The translations under genes and the position numbers were made by a program. Of a stretch of 64,000 nt of DNA, positions 53,282-62,308 are shown piece by piece. Below the pieces are notes generated by a model, which was not told where the DNA came from, made no database searches, and saw nothing but the letters and a program-made list of their open reading frames with translations. Positions within the stretch are counted from its first letter, which is position 1. Each line of letters opens with the position of its first letter. Source of the stretch: Thalassospira profundimaris. Lineage in GTDB: Bacteria; Pseudomonadota; Alphaproteobacteria; Rhodospirillales; Thalassospiraceae. The stretch lies in contig NZ_JPWI01000001.1 of assembly GCF_003326795.1 (NCBI RefSeq), positions 1 to 64,000 of the forward strand, read 5' to 3'.

Positions 53282-53890
53282 TTACGGGGTCCAGGTAATC
53301 GGAACATAACCCGGCAATGCTTCGATCCGGGCAAGCCAGTCCCGAATGCCCGGATAGTTCGCAAGACTGATTTTTCCAAGTTCGGCGCGGTGCGTATAGG
53401 CATAAAGCGAGATATCAGCAATCGTAAGGGCCTCACCCACCAGCCAGTTATGCCCAGACAGCCGCTTTTCCATCAGATCAAGCGCACGCTTTGCACCGGC
53501 CTGTTTCATCGGTTCAAGGATATCGGCATTTTCCGGCAGCCCCTTGATCTCATACCAGGAAATCAGGACAGCAACGTTGGGTTCATGGTCATATTGCTCA
53601 AAAAACAGCCACCCCATCATTTCAGCCCGCTCATACCTGTCATGAGGGATGAAATTGGTGCCTTCGGCCAGATAGCCCAGAATGGCGTTGCTTTCGGCCA
53701 GTACCCGGCCATCATCAAGCACAAGGGCCGGAATTTTTCCGTTCGGGTTGATCTTTGCCAGATATTCCGGTGTACGTGTTTCACCCTTCATGATGTCGCG
53801 TTCGACATACTCAAACGGTTGACCCAACATGGAAAGCAGCAAACGGACTTTATATCCGTTCCCCGACATCAGATAGTCGTTCAAAATCAT
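53282..53890 (-). CDS. Glutathione S-transferase family protein (2)
   Basis: A 202-residue GST unlike the neighbouring one. N-domain: SGNGYKVRLLLSMLGQPFEYV, NPNGKIPALVLDDGRVLAESNAILGYLAEG; C-domain with NWLVGEALTIADISLYAYTH. ATG at 53890 has AAGGAA upstream; the frame is open to 53980. It is divergent from a LysR-type regulator, which is the likely controller. Confidence 0.88.
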   Translation of the reverse strand: MILNDYLMSGNGYKVRLLLSMLGQPFEYVERDIMKGETRTPEYLAKINPNGKIPALVLDDGRVLAESNAILGYLAEGTNFIPHDRYERAEMMGWLFFEQYDHEPNVAVLISWYEIKGLPENADILEPMKQAGAKRALDLMEKRLSGHNWLVGEALTIADISLYAYTHRAELGKISLANYPGIRDWLARIEALPGYVPITWTP

Positions 53891-54016
53891 CGTGAAATTC
53901 CTTGTGGCACATGCGTCAAAAGCATTCGCGTTAAAGCATTGGCCGGCCAGGTGCGATATTTGCCGCTGGATGAATTTCAAACAATCGAATAGTTTTGACC
54001 CAATTGTTCAAATTAA

Positions 54017-54037
54017 TTGATCATAAATTCTGATCAA
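54017..54037. promoter_or_regulatory. Inverted repeat in the LysR-GST intergenic region
   Basis: TTGATCA (54017-54023) and TGATCAA (54031-54037) separated by seven bases, ending 11 bases before the LysR start. Suits autorepression by the LysR protein. Confidence 0.45.
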
Positions 54038-54048
54038 AGGAATAGACC

Positions 54049-54927
54049 ATGGATTCCGATCTGCTTCGCAGTTTTGTTGCCTTTGCCGAATGCGGCAGTT
54101 TCAACCGTGCCGCTGATCGCATCGGGCGCACGCCATCGGCATTTTCCATGCAGATGAAGCGACTTGAGGAGCTGGTTGATAACAAACTGTTTGAACGCGA
54201 CGGGCGCAATGTGCTTCTGACCAATGATGGCATCACCTTTGTCGGATATGCGCGACGCATCCTGTCTCTTCAGGACGAGGCAATGGGCAAGCTCCGCACA
54301 CAGGATGCGACCCGGCCGATCCGCATTGGCTGCCCCGATGATTATGCCCAGAAAATCCTGCCGGTCGTTCTGCGCGGTATCCGCAACGTATTTCCCAACG
54401 CGACTTTCTTTGTCTCGGTCAATCCGACCATCTTGCTGCAACGGATGCTTGATCAGGGGGAACTTGATATCTCGCTGGTCAGTCGATCCGCCATGGGCGA
54501 GGAAGGCTATTTCCTGCGTCACGAGCCCGGTGTCTGGGTGACCTCGCCCGTTCATCGCCAGCATGAACTTGATCCGCTGCCACTGGTATTGCCCGCCGAG
54601 GACTGCAAATTTCATGCTTGGGCAATTGATGCCATTTCAAAATCCGGCAAGCCTTTTAACCTGTTTGCCACCACCCGTCAGGCCGCATCGCTTTTGCATC
54701 TGGTCCGAGACGGACTTGGGGTCGCCGCCCTTGCAGCGGCAAGTGTCACCGATGAATTCCAGATTCTTGACAGTCGCGATGGTTTCCCGCCCCTGCCTGC
54801 GGTCGGGGTTGCCGTGATGCTTGCAGAAAATTCACATCCGCTGGTCAGTCGCCAACTGGCTGCCGCCATACAGGATTATGTCAGTCAAAATCTTGAAGAT
54901 GACTTGACCGAGACCGCCGCAAGCTGA
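54049..54927 (+). CDS. LysR family transcriptional regulator
   Basis: A 292-residue regulator: winged HTH at 1-60 (LLRSFVAFAECGSFNRAADRIGRTPSAFSMQMKRLEELVDNKLFER) and a periplasmic-binding-like effector domain from about 88 (IRIGCPDDYAQKILPVVLRG). A regulator for the divergent GST by position; ligand unknown. AAAGGAA upstream of ATG at 54049. Confidence 0.92.
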   Translation: MDSDLLRSFVAFAECGSFNRAADRIGRTPSAFSMQMKRLEELVDNKLFERDGRNVLLTNDGITFVGYARRILSLQDEAMGKLRTQDATRPIRIGCPDDYAQKILPVVLRGIRNVFPNATFFVSVNPTILLQRMLDQGELDISLVSRSAMGEEGYFLRHEPGVWVTSPVHRQHELDPLPLVLPAEDCKFHAWAIDAISKSGKPFNLFATTRQAASLLHLVRDGLGVAALAAASVTDEFQILDSRDGFPPLPAVGVAVMLAENSHPLVSRQLAAAIQDYVSQNLEDDLTETAAS

Positions 54928-54986
54928 TTGGATGCGCGCCCCGCTTGACGCGCAACCAGAAACCTCGCCACAAAAAGATTGATTTG

Positions 54987-55361
54987 ATGACCACCAAACC
55001 ACGCCTGAATATTTGCATCACCTGCACGGCCTCGAATGCCGACGCGCAAACCGATCCGCGTCACGGCAAGATGCTGTTTGACCGGATGGTTGAACTTTGT
55101 GCCGAGCGTGATCTTCCGTTTGATCTGCGTCCGGCCGAATGCCTGACCAATTGCAAATCGGGCTGCTCGGTTGCGCTCAATGGTTCGGGTAAGTGGGGAT
55201 ATGTCTATGGCAATGTCGATCCTGAAACCATGATTGATGATCTTTGTGATCTTGCCACACGATATGCCGATAGCGATGATGGCATTGTCGCCTGGCGTGA
55301 ACGGCCTGAAACATTGCGCCGGAATGTCATCGCGCGCATCCCGCCACTGGACGGGATTTAG
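54987..55361 (+). CDS. DUF1636 family metal-binding protein
   Basis: A 124-residue small protein with Cys-rich motifs: ICITCTASN near the N-terminus and AECLTNCKSGCSVALNG in the middle, followed by WGYVYGNVDPE. This thioredoxin-like ferredoxin pattern is DUF1636; it probably binds a [2Fe-2S] cluster. Its function is not known. The frame is open to a TTG at 54945; ATG at 54987 lacks a strong ribosome-binding site, so the start is unsure. Stop overlaps the stop of the convergent binding-protein gene by four bases. Confidence 0.78.
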   Translation: MTTKPRLNICITCTASNADAQTDPRHGKMLFDRMVELCAERDLPFDLRPAECLTNCKSGCSVALNGSGKWGYVYGNVDPETMIDDLCDLATRYADSDDGIVAWRERPETLRRNVIARIPPLDGI

Positions 55362-56158
55362 CCCGATACGCCAATGTGAAGCTGACGCCAAAGACGTTCG
55401 ACTTCACCGCTGGCAATAAGTTCGGCAACCAGCTTGTTAAAGGCATCAAGCGGAATGGCTGAATCTTTCGACAGCACCGAAACCAGATCATAGGTTGCAT
55501 CGGGTTTGCCTGCGATCACCAGACGATTACGCATTCCGGGATCCTGGACAAACTGACGGGCCAGAAATCCGGCTGACACGACGGCAATCGGTGCTTCGCC
55601 GGCAAAAAGTCCGTCCAGAACTTCAGCTTCGTTATACCGCAGCAACACATTGAAGTTCTTGCGCAAATATTCCGGGTCGCCATTGTAGTCTGCAAAGCCG
55701 TAATGGAACCCCAAAACACACAGCATGCGATGTGCGGTTACATCGGAAAACAGTTCCTGTGCATCTGTTCGGCTCGATAGCGCCAGATAGATATCTTTTT
55801 CCCGGACGATGGGATCAGAGTAATGAACATCGTAATCCGGCCAATCCCACTGCGCACTTTCAAGCAACACAAGATCAAGCTCGCCATTCATCAGCGCCTG
55901 GTATCGGCGACGTGAAGATGTCTCTGCCAGCTGGAATTGATACTCATCCTGCAATCCGTTGAGCAGATTGATCAGTTTGGGAACGATACCCCCTGCCTTG
56001 CCATCCTGATAGAAATAGACAACCCCGTATTCATAGGCACCGACCTTGACAATTATCGGGTCAGCAGCCCTTACCGCGTTGGTTCCGGGGAAAAAATAAA
56101 ACGCGCAAAATGCCAGAAACACTGCCAGCACGTTCGATTTTACACGCATTTTTCCCAA
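55358..56158 (-). CDS. Periplasmic substrate-binding-like protein
   Basis: A 266-residue exported protein: signal peptide about 4-32 (cleavage after VRA), followed by a family-3 binding domain: VKVGAYEYGVVYF, VPKLINLLNGLQ, SRRRYQALMNGELDLVLLES, YSDPIVREKDIYLA. No transporter genes nearby. Met4 (56149) may be the true start. Related in kind to the binding protein at 45.4 kb; both lack partners. Confidence 0.78.
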   Translation of the reverse strand: MGKMRVKSNVLAVFLAFCAFYFFPGTNAVRAADPIIVKVGAYEYGVVYFYQDGKAGGIVPKLINLLNGLQDEYQFQLAETSSRRRYQALMNGELDLVLLESAQWDWPDYDVHYSDPIVREKDIYLALSSRTDAQELFSDVTAHRMLCVLGFHYGFADYNGDPEYLRKNFNVLLRYNEAEVLDGLFAGEAPIAVVSAGFLARQFVQDPGMRNRLVIAGKPDATYDLVSVLSKDSAIPLDAFNKLVAELIASGEVERLWRQLHIGVSG

Positions 56159-56248
56159 GGGCTTTTATCCTGCGACGTTGTTCCCAGAAATGTGCACTGC
56201 GGCAAAAACCATCCGGGGGATTACCCGTTCACCTTGTGCTGTCACTTT

Positions 56249-57187
56249 CTATATGCGTCGCGCGCACCAGTTTTCCAGAAGGAATCGTGCAATTGAGATC
56301 GGTCGCGGCAAATTAATTCCCTTTTGTGGAAGTGCTGCAACCTCTTCGCGATGCACCCACATGGCAAATTCGATCTCTTCCTGATCGGGGAAAAGCTCGG
56401 TTGTCTCGGCTTCGGCGACAAAGCCCAACATCAGGGAACCGGGAAACGGCCAGGGCTGCGATGCCACATATTGCGGCCGCTTGATCCGGACACCGACTTC
56501 TTCATGGACCTCGCGTGCAACCGCCTGTTCAAGGGTTTCACCCGGCTCAACAAAGCCTGCAAGCACAGATACCATGCCGGGCATGAATTGTGGGGACCGG
56601 GCCAGCAATACGTGATCCTGATGATGGATCAGCATGATCACAGCCGGATCGGTTCGCGGAAAATGAGCCTTGCCACAAGCGGGGTTTGAACATTGCAATC
56701 TGTAACCGGCCTCTTCGATCCGGTTGGGATGACCACATGCCCCACAAAACTGATGCCCGCGATGCCAGTTGAAAATGGCGCGCGCCTGTGCGGCCAAGGC
56801 CGCTTCGTCACTTGAAAGGGCGGCCATCCGGCTACGCATGTCGCCAAACCCGCCGCCCAGTGCGCGCACCGCATCGTCGCGTTCGGGCATGACGGGGGCG
56901 ATATCAACCGCAATCACCGGCCCCTGTGCATCACGCCCGATATAAATCCAGTGCCCGCCATTGAGATCAACATCAAGATGCGGGATTGCCGGTGCGCCCA
57001 GCACCACCAGTTCATGGGCATCCATTTCCTCGGGCCAGGCAAAAAGCGGATCACCGGCATGGCAAATAACGATGCGAAGCGATTCTTCGGCCAACAGAAT
57101 CTGCTGCCAGTTCTCGGTCTTGCGCAGCAGCGCGTCACGATCAAGATCGATGGATTCGTAAAATTGTCGTGCCATCATCTGATCCAT
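56249..57187 (-). CDS. nudC: NADH pyrophosphatase NudC
   Basis: A 312-residue Nudix hydrolase that cleaves NADH to NMNH and AMP and can remove NAD caps from RNA. The zinc ribbon has CGACGHP and CSNPACG; the Nudix box is GFVEPGETLEQAVAREVHEEVG, and the NADH-specific SQPWPFPGSLMLGF motif follows. N-terminal domain of about 150 residues as in the family. Start at ATG 57187; a second ATG follows three codons later. Confidence 0.93.
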   Translation of the reverse strand: MDQMMARQFYESIDLDRDALLRKTENWQQILLAEESLRIVICHAGDPLFAWPEEMDAHELVVLGAPAIPHLDVDLNGGHWIYIGRDAQGPVIAVDIAPVMPERDDAVRALGGGFGDMRSRMAALSSDEAALAAQARAIFNWHRGHQFCGACGHPNRIEEAGYRLQCSNPACGKAHFPRTDPAVIMLIHHQDHVLLARSPQFMPGMVSVLAGFVEPGETLEQAVAREVHEEVGVRIKRPQYVASQPWPFPGSLMLGFVAEAETTELFPDQEEIEFAMWVHREEVAALPQKGINLPRPISIARFLLENWCARRI

Positions 57188-57381
57188 TCAATTTCTGATT
57201 ATCAAAGTTGATCTGCCGGGTCTCAAAAGCGGTCGGAAGGCTGTTCAAAACTTAGCGGCGCTTTGTCAAAAGGCAACCATATACAGGCCAGATTATCTGG
57301 ATCATGCCATAAATCTGGTCACATCAAATGAATGCCTCCGTCGGTTTTCCTGCAAGATATGCAACCTGAAAGGAAAACATC

Positions 57382-57825
57382 ATGTTTGAAAAACTGACGT
57401 CTGCCGCAACATGTTCGATTGGCACATTTGTTTTGCTGACGCTTCTTGGTGGAACGGCACAAGCCGATGTCGATATTTATCGCGGTGTAGATGCCAAATC
57501 CAATGGCAATGCAACCCTTTCGCCCGGTCAGTTCAGCTTCAACCCAACTCTTTCCAACTTCATTCAGCCCCAACTGGCTCCGGTGTTAAAACCGTGTAAT
57601 TATCGGTTCACCGTTATCCTCGATGGTGAACCTGATGTCGGCGCACATGGTCCCGTTGCTGGTTTGGAAGGCTATACCGCGCTGTTTGATAATGACCCTG
57701 AGGGGCATTGGGGTATCATCCAGCCAGAAGGCGTCAGTGCAGATGACGCCAAGGCCGCCGTATCAGCCTTCGCACAGCAGAACAGACAAAACGTCGTAAA
57801 TGGTACGCAGGACAACTGTCGGTAA
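57382..57825 (+). CDS. Small exported protein, unknown
   Basis: A 147-residue protein with a signal peptide (about 1-29, cleavage after AQA). The mature part is rich in Asn, Gly and Pro with two cysteines (KPCNYR and the C-terminal DNCR). No family recognised. AAAGGAAAAC precedes the ATG. Lies upstream of another unrecognised gene on the same strand. Confidence 0.6.
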   Translation: MFEKLTSAATCSIGTFVLLTLLGGTAQADVDIYRGVDAKSNGNATLSPGQFSFNPTLSNFIQPQLAPVLKPCNYRFTVILDGEPDVGAHGPVAGLEGYTALFDNDPEGHWGIIQPEGVSADDAKAAVSAFAQQNRQNVVNGTQDNCR

Positions 57826-57894
57826 GTGAAGTCATAGACCCATGACCATACGCCATCTCGCATATTGCTTTCACCAGACATTTTGCACCGCGAG

Positions 57895-58407
57895 ATGGCG
57901 ACATTCCTTGCCCTGCCATCCGGGAGGCAACGTTCTGATCTGCTTGCCATATGCACCGACCCAATACACCCGCCGATTATCCGCGCCCTGCGGGTCGATA
58001 CCAAAACCGTGATTGAGGATAGCGGTACGATCTATGGCGCTTTTTTATCAGCAATCCACTGTTTCTCTGCGACGTCCGATCTTGGAGCCCTGTCTGGAAG
58101 ACAGCTTGGGCAATGTCTTGATTTTGTACCAACGGACAGTTTAACGACCAATCGCCTCCCCAATCCGGCGCGGGGGCGCCCTCTGGACAAGTCGATATTC
58201 AAGAAACTCAAAGCCCCGTTGATCGCAAGTGCTGGTCAAATTCCAGCCCAAGCCGGATATCTGTCGGAAAATGATATCTCCCGATTGCTCAGGATTCTCG
58301 ATCTTCCGTTGGAAGGACTTGAAAAATCGGCAGTTACCGCAATCCGGAAAATGTTGTTGCAAGCACAACGCCAAGACAAGGCGTTGTTATTGCTGATTGA
58401 TCAATAG
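57895..58407 (+). CDS. Hypothetical protein
   Basis: A 170-residue predicted cytoplasmic protein without recognised domain: LALPSGRQRSDLLAIC at the start, a Pro/Arg-rich middle (NPARGRPLDKS) and a helical C-terminus. I use the ATG at 57895; the frame opens at a TTG at 57865. It sits just upstream of the SRP RNA gene. Confidence 0.5.
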   Translation: MATFLALPSGRQRSDLLAICTDPIHPPIIRALRVDTKTVIEDSGTIYGAFLSAIHCFSATSDLGALSGRQLGQCLDFVPTDSLTTNRLPNPARGRPLDKSIFKKLKAPLIASAGQIPAQAGYLSENDISRLLRILDLPLEGLEKSAVTAIRKMLLQAQRQDKALLLLIDQ

Positions 58408-58468
58408 CGATCTGAAATTTTCGGGCATCTTCTCTTGCGTTTTGGAACACCTTGCGCGATATAGGGGG

Positions 58469-58568
58469 CGAGAGGCTGGCAGTGGACGGACCGCTCGCCA
58501 ACCCGGTCAGGACCGGAAGGTAGCAGCCGTAACGAGTTTTTCCGGGTCGCTGTTCAGTCTCTCACCCT
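58469..58568 (+). ncRNA. ffs: Signal recognition particle RNA (4.5S-like)
   Basis: The conserved apical domain GGTCAGGACCGGAAGGTAGCAGCC lies in the middle (about 58506-58529) with the GGAA tetraloop and the asymmetric loop that binds Ffh. The closing stem is GAGAGGCTG (58470-58478) with CAGTCTCTC (58555-58563). A promoter-like TTGCGT (58436) and GATATA (58458) precede it. Upstream of dnaX, its usual place. Exact ends are estimated. Confidence 0.93.
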
Positions 58569-58635
58569 TTTCAATCCCCCCGACATCCCCTTGTTTTTTG
58601 TCATGTGCCTTACATCTTCGGGCATGTGGTTTTTT

Positions 58636-58669
58636 GTATGGGAAATTTCCCACTTGGTCTTTCCCATAC
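58636..58669. repeat. Inverted repeat between SRP RNA and dnaX
   Basis: GTATGGGAAA (58636-58645) and TTTCCCATAC (58660-58669) are perfect complements across 14 bases, with a nested TGGGAAATTTCCCA palindrome. It lies about 50 bases before dnaX; a terminator or leader element is possible. Confidence 0.5.
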
Positions 58670-58721
58670 GGTCGCGAAGCTGCTAAAACCGAACAAGATT
58701 ACAACAATCCGGACCGGATGA

Positions 58722-60617
58722 ATGAGCGATCAGATCGATACCGCCAATCAGGACATGCCCGAAAGTGACGCCCCCGCGCCAGACGCATCTGCAGCCGCAG
58801 ATACATCTGCGCCGGTAAAAGGTGACGCCACCGACGCCGCGCCCAAAAGCGAGTATCAGGTTCTTGCGCGAAAATACCGCCCGAAAACCTTTGAAGAGCT
58901 GATCGGGCATGGTCCGATGGTCAAAACCCTGTCAAATGCCCTTGAAAGCGGGCGTCTGGCCCATGCATTCGTTCTGACCGGGGTGCGCGGAATTGGTAAA
59001 ACCACCACGGCCCGTATCATTGCGCGTGCGCTGAACTGTATCGGTGCCGATGGCAAGGGTTCGGCGACCATCGAACCATGTGGTGTGTGCGAACATTGCC
59101 GTGCGATTGCCGAAGACCGCCATGTCGATGTTCTGGAAATGGATGCCGCGTCGCGGACCGGCGTTGATGACATTCGCGAACTGATCGAAGGTGTGCGCTA
59201 TCGCCCGACATCGGCCCGCTACAAGATTTACATCATCGACGAAGTGCACATGCTTTCGAAAAGTGCGTTCAACGCGCTTCTTAAAACGCTTGAAGAACCG
59301 CCAGAGCATGTGAAATTCATCTTTGCGACAACCGAAATTCGCAAAATTCCGATCACGGTCCTGTCGCGCTGTCAGCGTTTTGACCTTCGCCGTGTTCAGA
59401 CCGACGAACTCGCGGCCCACTATACCCGCATTGCCGGGCTCGAAAAGGCCGAGATCGAGGAAGAAGCCGTCGCCCTGATCGCCCGTGCCGCCGATGGGTC
59501 TGTCCGTGACGGTATGAGCTTGCTTGATCAGGCCATTTCCCATGGCGCAGGCAAAGTCACAACCCAGCAAGTCCGCGACATGCTGGGGCTTTCGGATCGG
59601 TCACGCATTTTCGATCTGTTTGATTTCACCATGAAGGGCGAAATCAACGAGGCGCTTGAGCTTTTGAGCGCACAATATGCACTGGGTGGCGATCCGGCCG
59701 TAATGTTGCAGGATATGCTCGACCTGACCCATTGGTTGACCCGTGTGAAACTTTCGCCCGAGGCGGCCAATGATCCCGGCGTGTCGCAGATCGAACGCGA
59801 ACGCGGCAAGGAAATTGCGGCCAAATTGGCAATGCCACAGCTTACCCGTGCATGGCAGATGCTGCTTAAGGGGCTTGAAGAAACGCGCATCGCGCCTTCG
59901 CCCATTCAGGCCGCCGAGATGATCCTGATCCGTCTGGCCTATGCCGCGGAAATGCCATCGCCCGGTGATCTGATCAAAAAACTGCGTCAGGATATGGCAA
60001 ATGGCGGTGCCGGTAACGCCCCGCAGGGTGGTGGTAATGGCGGCGGTTCTGGTGGTCCGGGCCCGCGCATGCAGGTGGTCAATGGTGGTGGTGCCACCGC
60101 CGTTGCACAGCGCCGTCCCGATCCGCTTGGCGAACCCGAACAGGTCGAGCAGGTCGTCTATGCCAAAATGCCTGAAAGCTTTGCCGAGGTTGCGGAACTT
60201 CTTGCCAAGGACCGCGAAACCACCGGCATTGCCATGCAGGTTAAAAACTATATGCATCTTGTGAAATATGAACCGGGCCGGATCGAATTCCGCCCGGCAC
60301 GGGGTGCGCGGTCGGACCTTTCGACCCAATTGATCAAGGCGATGAATGCCCTTACCGGACATCGCTGGCTGGTCAGTGTTTCCGAACGCGAGGAAGGGGC
60401 ACCGACGTTAAAGGAACAGGAACTCGAGGCACTTGAACAGCGCAAGGCTGATGCCTCGCAGGATCCGGTGGTCAAAGCCGTGCTTGACGGTTTGCCAAAC
60501 GCAAAAATCGTTGCCGTCCATCTGCCACCCGGACAGGAATTGTCCGAAGGTGAAGAAGACGAAAGCGGTTCAGTATATGACGACGCATTTTATCTCGAAG
60601 GAGACGACGAGCTATGA
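58722..60617 (+). CDS. dnaX: DNA polymerase III subunit gamma/tau
   Basis: Clamp-loader ATPase of 631 residues. After an acidic, Ala-rich N-terminus (1-45), the AAA+ domain shows YRPKTFEELIGH, the P-loop GVRGIGKTTTARI, the zinc module with CGVCEHC, DEVHMLSKSAFNALLKTLEEPP (Walker B and sensor 1 region) and LRRVQ. Domain III follows to about 400, then a Gly-rich linker (about 425-455) and a tau C-terminal domain. I see no clear frameshift site for a gamma product. Overlaps ybaB by four bases (ATGA). Confidence 0.96.
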   Translation: MSDQIDTANQDMPESDAPAPDASAAADTSAPVKGDATDAAPKSEYQVLARKYRPKTFEELIGHGPMVKTLSNALESGRLAHAFVLTGVRGIGKTTTARIIARALNCIGADGKGSATIEPCGVCEHCRAIAEDRHVDVLEMDAASRTGVDDIRELIEGVRYRPTSARYKIYIIDEVHMLSKSAFNALLKTLEEPPEHVKFIFATTEIRKIPITVLSRCQRFDLRRVQTDELAAHYTRIAGLEKAEIEEEAVALIARAADGSVRDGMSLLDQAISHGAGKVTTQQVRDMLGLSDRSRIFDLFDFTMKGEINEALELLSAQYALGGDPAVMLQDMLDLTHWLTRVKLSPEAANDPGVSQIERERGKEIAAKLAMPQLTRAWQMLLKGLEETRIAPSPIQAAEMILIRLAYAAEMPSPGDLIKKLRQDMANGGAGNAPQGGGNGGGSGGPGPRMQVVNGGGATAVAQRRPDPLGEPEQVEQVVYAKMPESFAEVAELLAKDRETTGIAMQVKNYMHLVKYEPGRIEFRPARGARSDLSTQLIKAMNALTGHRWLVSVSEREEGAPTLKEQELEALEQRKADASQDPVVKAVLDGLPNAKIVAVHLPPGQELSEGEEDESGSVYDDAFYLEGDDEL

Positions 60618-60937
60618 AGAACCTTGCAGGGATGCTGAAACAGGCCCAGCAAATGCAGACGAAAATGCAGGAAATGCAGGAAAGTCTGGTTGAACTCCAG
60701 GTCGAAGGCCAGTCCGGTGCGGGCATGGTCAAGGTCATGCTTAATGGCAAAGGCGAAATGCGCGGCCTTTCGCTTGATAAAGGCATCGTTGACCCCAACG
60801 ACACCGAAGTTCTCGAAGACCTGATCGTGGCGGCCTATAACGACGCCAAGGTCAAGGTGGAGGCCGCCGTTCAGGAAAAGATGAAAGACGTCACCGGCGG
60901 CATGAACCTGCCGGAAGGCTTCAAACTGCCATTCTGA
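60614..60937 (+). CDS. ybaB: YbaB/EbfC family nucleoid-associated protein
   Basis: A 107-residue DNA-binding protein that forms tweezer-like dimers. MLKQAQQMQTKMQEMQESL is the N-terminal coiled helix, followed by GMVKVMLNGKGEMRGLSLDKG, VAAYNDAKVKVE and MNLPEGFKLPF. The start overlaps the dnaX stop (ATGA). recR follows, the classical cluster. Confidence 0.96.
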   Translation: MKNLAGMLKQAQQMQTKMQEMQESLVELQVEGQSGAGMVKVMLNGKGEMRGLSLDKGIVDPNDTEVLEDLIVAAYNDAKVKVEAAVQEKMKDVTGGMNLPEGFKLPF

Positions 60938-61053
60938 TGAGCAGCCAGAACCGGATTGATAGGCACTTTTGAAGTGCGCGACAAAGGGTGGCATTGCGCC
61001 GCCCTTTGTTTTTGATACAAGATCAGAAACCTAACACCACATACGGGATCACC

Positions 61054-61647
61054 ATGACCGGACGGGAAATCGAAAATCTGATCAAGCTGTTGTCGCGTTT
61101 GCCCGGCCTTGGCCCGCGATCGGCACGGCGCGCGGTGTTGCAGATGCTCAAGAAACCCGAAACCCTGATGATCCCGCTGGCCGATGCCCTGCACGAAACA
61201 GCAGCGGCCATGACCACCTGTGCCAATTGCGGCAATATCGATGTCACCGATCCTTGCCATATCTGTGCCGATCACAATCGTGGAGCCGATATGATTTGCG
61301 TGGTCGAGGAAGTCCAGGACCTTTGGGCGCTTGAACGCGGTGCGGCGTTTAAGGGGCAATATCATGTTCTTGGCGGTACGCTTTCGCCGCTTGATGGGGT
61401 CGGCCCGGATGATCTTAAAATCGATCAGCTGGTCAATCGGGTGCGCAATGGCGGGGTCAATGAAGTGATCCTTGCCACCAACGCCACGGTCGATGGCCAG
61501 ACCACCGCCCATTACATCACCGAACGGCTGATTGAAACCGGGGTCAAGGTCACGCGCCTTGCCCATGGTGTGCCGGTCGGCGGCGAGCTTGATTATCTTG
61601 ATGACGGCACCCTTGCCGCTGCCCTGCGCTCGCGCAGCGCGGTCTGA
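61054..61647 (+). CDS. recR: Recombination mediator RecR
   Basis: A 197-residue recombination-repair protein acting with RecO/RecF. HhH motif [18 protein letters not shown] (about 10-27), Cys4 zinc finger (CANCGN, DPCHIC), and the Toprim domain with [15 protein letters not shown] and [15 protein letters not shown]. The ATG at 61054 replaces an upstream in-frame ATG at 60988 lacking homology. Confidence 0.96.
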   Translation: MTGREIENLIKLLSRLPGLGPRSARRAVLQMLKKPETLMIPLADALHETAAAMTTCANCGNIDVTDPCHICADHNRGADMICVVEEVQDLWALERGAAFKGQYHVLGGTLSPLDGVGPDDLKIDQLVNRVRNGGVNEVILATNATVDGQTTAHYITERLIETGVKVTRLAHGVPVGGELDYLDDGTLAAALRSRSAV

Positions 61648-61679
61648 CAAAGCCTGAACCTGTCTCGATTTCTGTGACG

Positions 61680-61712
61680 CAAAAGAAAAGGGCAGCTTTC
61701 GCTGCCCTTGAT
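61680..61712. terminator. Terminator between convergent recR and aroQ
   Basis: AAGGGCAGC (61688-61696) pairs with GCTGCCCTT (61701-61709) around TTTC. The T tract is better on the minus strand (TTCTTTT), so it mainly serves aroQ. Confidence 0.75.
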
Positions 61713-61798
61713 CCTGACATGTGTCGTGATTTTTCAAATCAAATATTTCAGCTATTTCAGTCAAAATTGAATATATGACTGACTTACTCAAGGGCTGT

Positions 61799-62245
61799 TT
61801 ACTTGGCCTTGATTTTCTCGGCGGCCAAGCGCGTTGCCAGCTCATAGCCATATGCCCCTGCACCGGCCATCACCGCATCGGCCACCGGACTGATCCAGCT
61901 TTTATGGCGGAATTCCTCGCGGGCGTGGGGATTGGAAATATGCAGTTCGATGATATAGCCATCAAAGGTTTTTAGCGCGTCATGAATGGCGGCAGATGTA
62001 TGGGTATAGGCACCGGCATTGATGATAATCGCGGCTGATTTCAGGCGCGCCTCATGGATCAGATCAATGATCGCGCCTTCGTGGTTGGACTGCCCGAAAC
62101 GCACAGAAACATTCAGCTCTCTGGCCAATTCAACGCATTTTTCCTCGATGGTCTGCAAGGTGTCATAGCCATAGATTTCCGGCTGACGCTGCCCAAGCAG
62201 GTTCAGGTTCGGTCCGTTGATGACAAGAATTTCCTGCACGCTCAT
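61799..62245 (-). CDS. aroQ: 3-dehydroquinate dehydratase, type II
   Basis: Interconverts 3-dehydroquinate and 3-dehydroshikimate. The 148-residue protein has INGPNLNLLGQRQPEIYG (catalytic Tyr on the flexible lid), QSNHEGAIIDLIH, INAGAYTHTSAAIHDAL and ELHISNPHAREEFRHKSW. The ATG at 62245 fits family starts. It is about 63 bases downstream of the quiC-like gene, which uses dehydroshikimate, so this copy may be catabolic rather than for aromatic amino acids. Confidence 0.95.
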   Translation of the reverse strand: MSVQEILVINGPNLNLLGQRQPEIYGYDTLQTIEEKCVELARELNVSVRFGQSNHEGAIIDLIHEARLKSAAIIINAGAYTHTSAAIHDALKTFDGYIIELHISNPHAREEFRHKSWISPVADAVMAGAGAYGYELATRLAAEKIKAK

Positions 62246-62308
62246 TTCTCTATTCCCACCTTTATGCCCTGTCACAGCCCCCAATCCTGTGATCTTTGGG
62301 GGCCCTGT

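Noticed and set aside
59941-60000. A-run in dnaX as a programmed frameshift site
   Set aside because: The A6 run reads AAA AAA CTG in frame, not the slippery X XXY YYZ phase, and no stimulatory hairpin is obvious.
60871-61863. Minus-strand open frame of 330 codons
   Set aside because: Opposite recR and ybaB, composition not protein-like; shadow.
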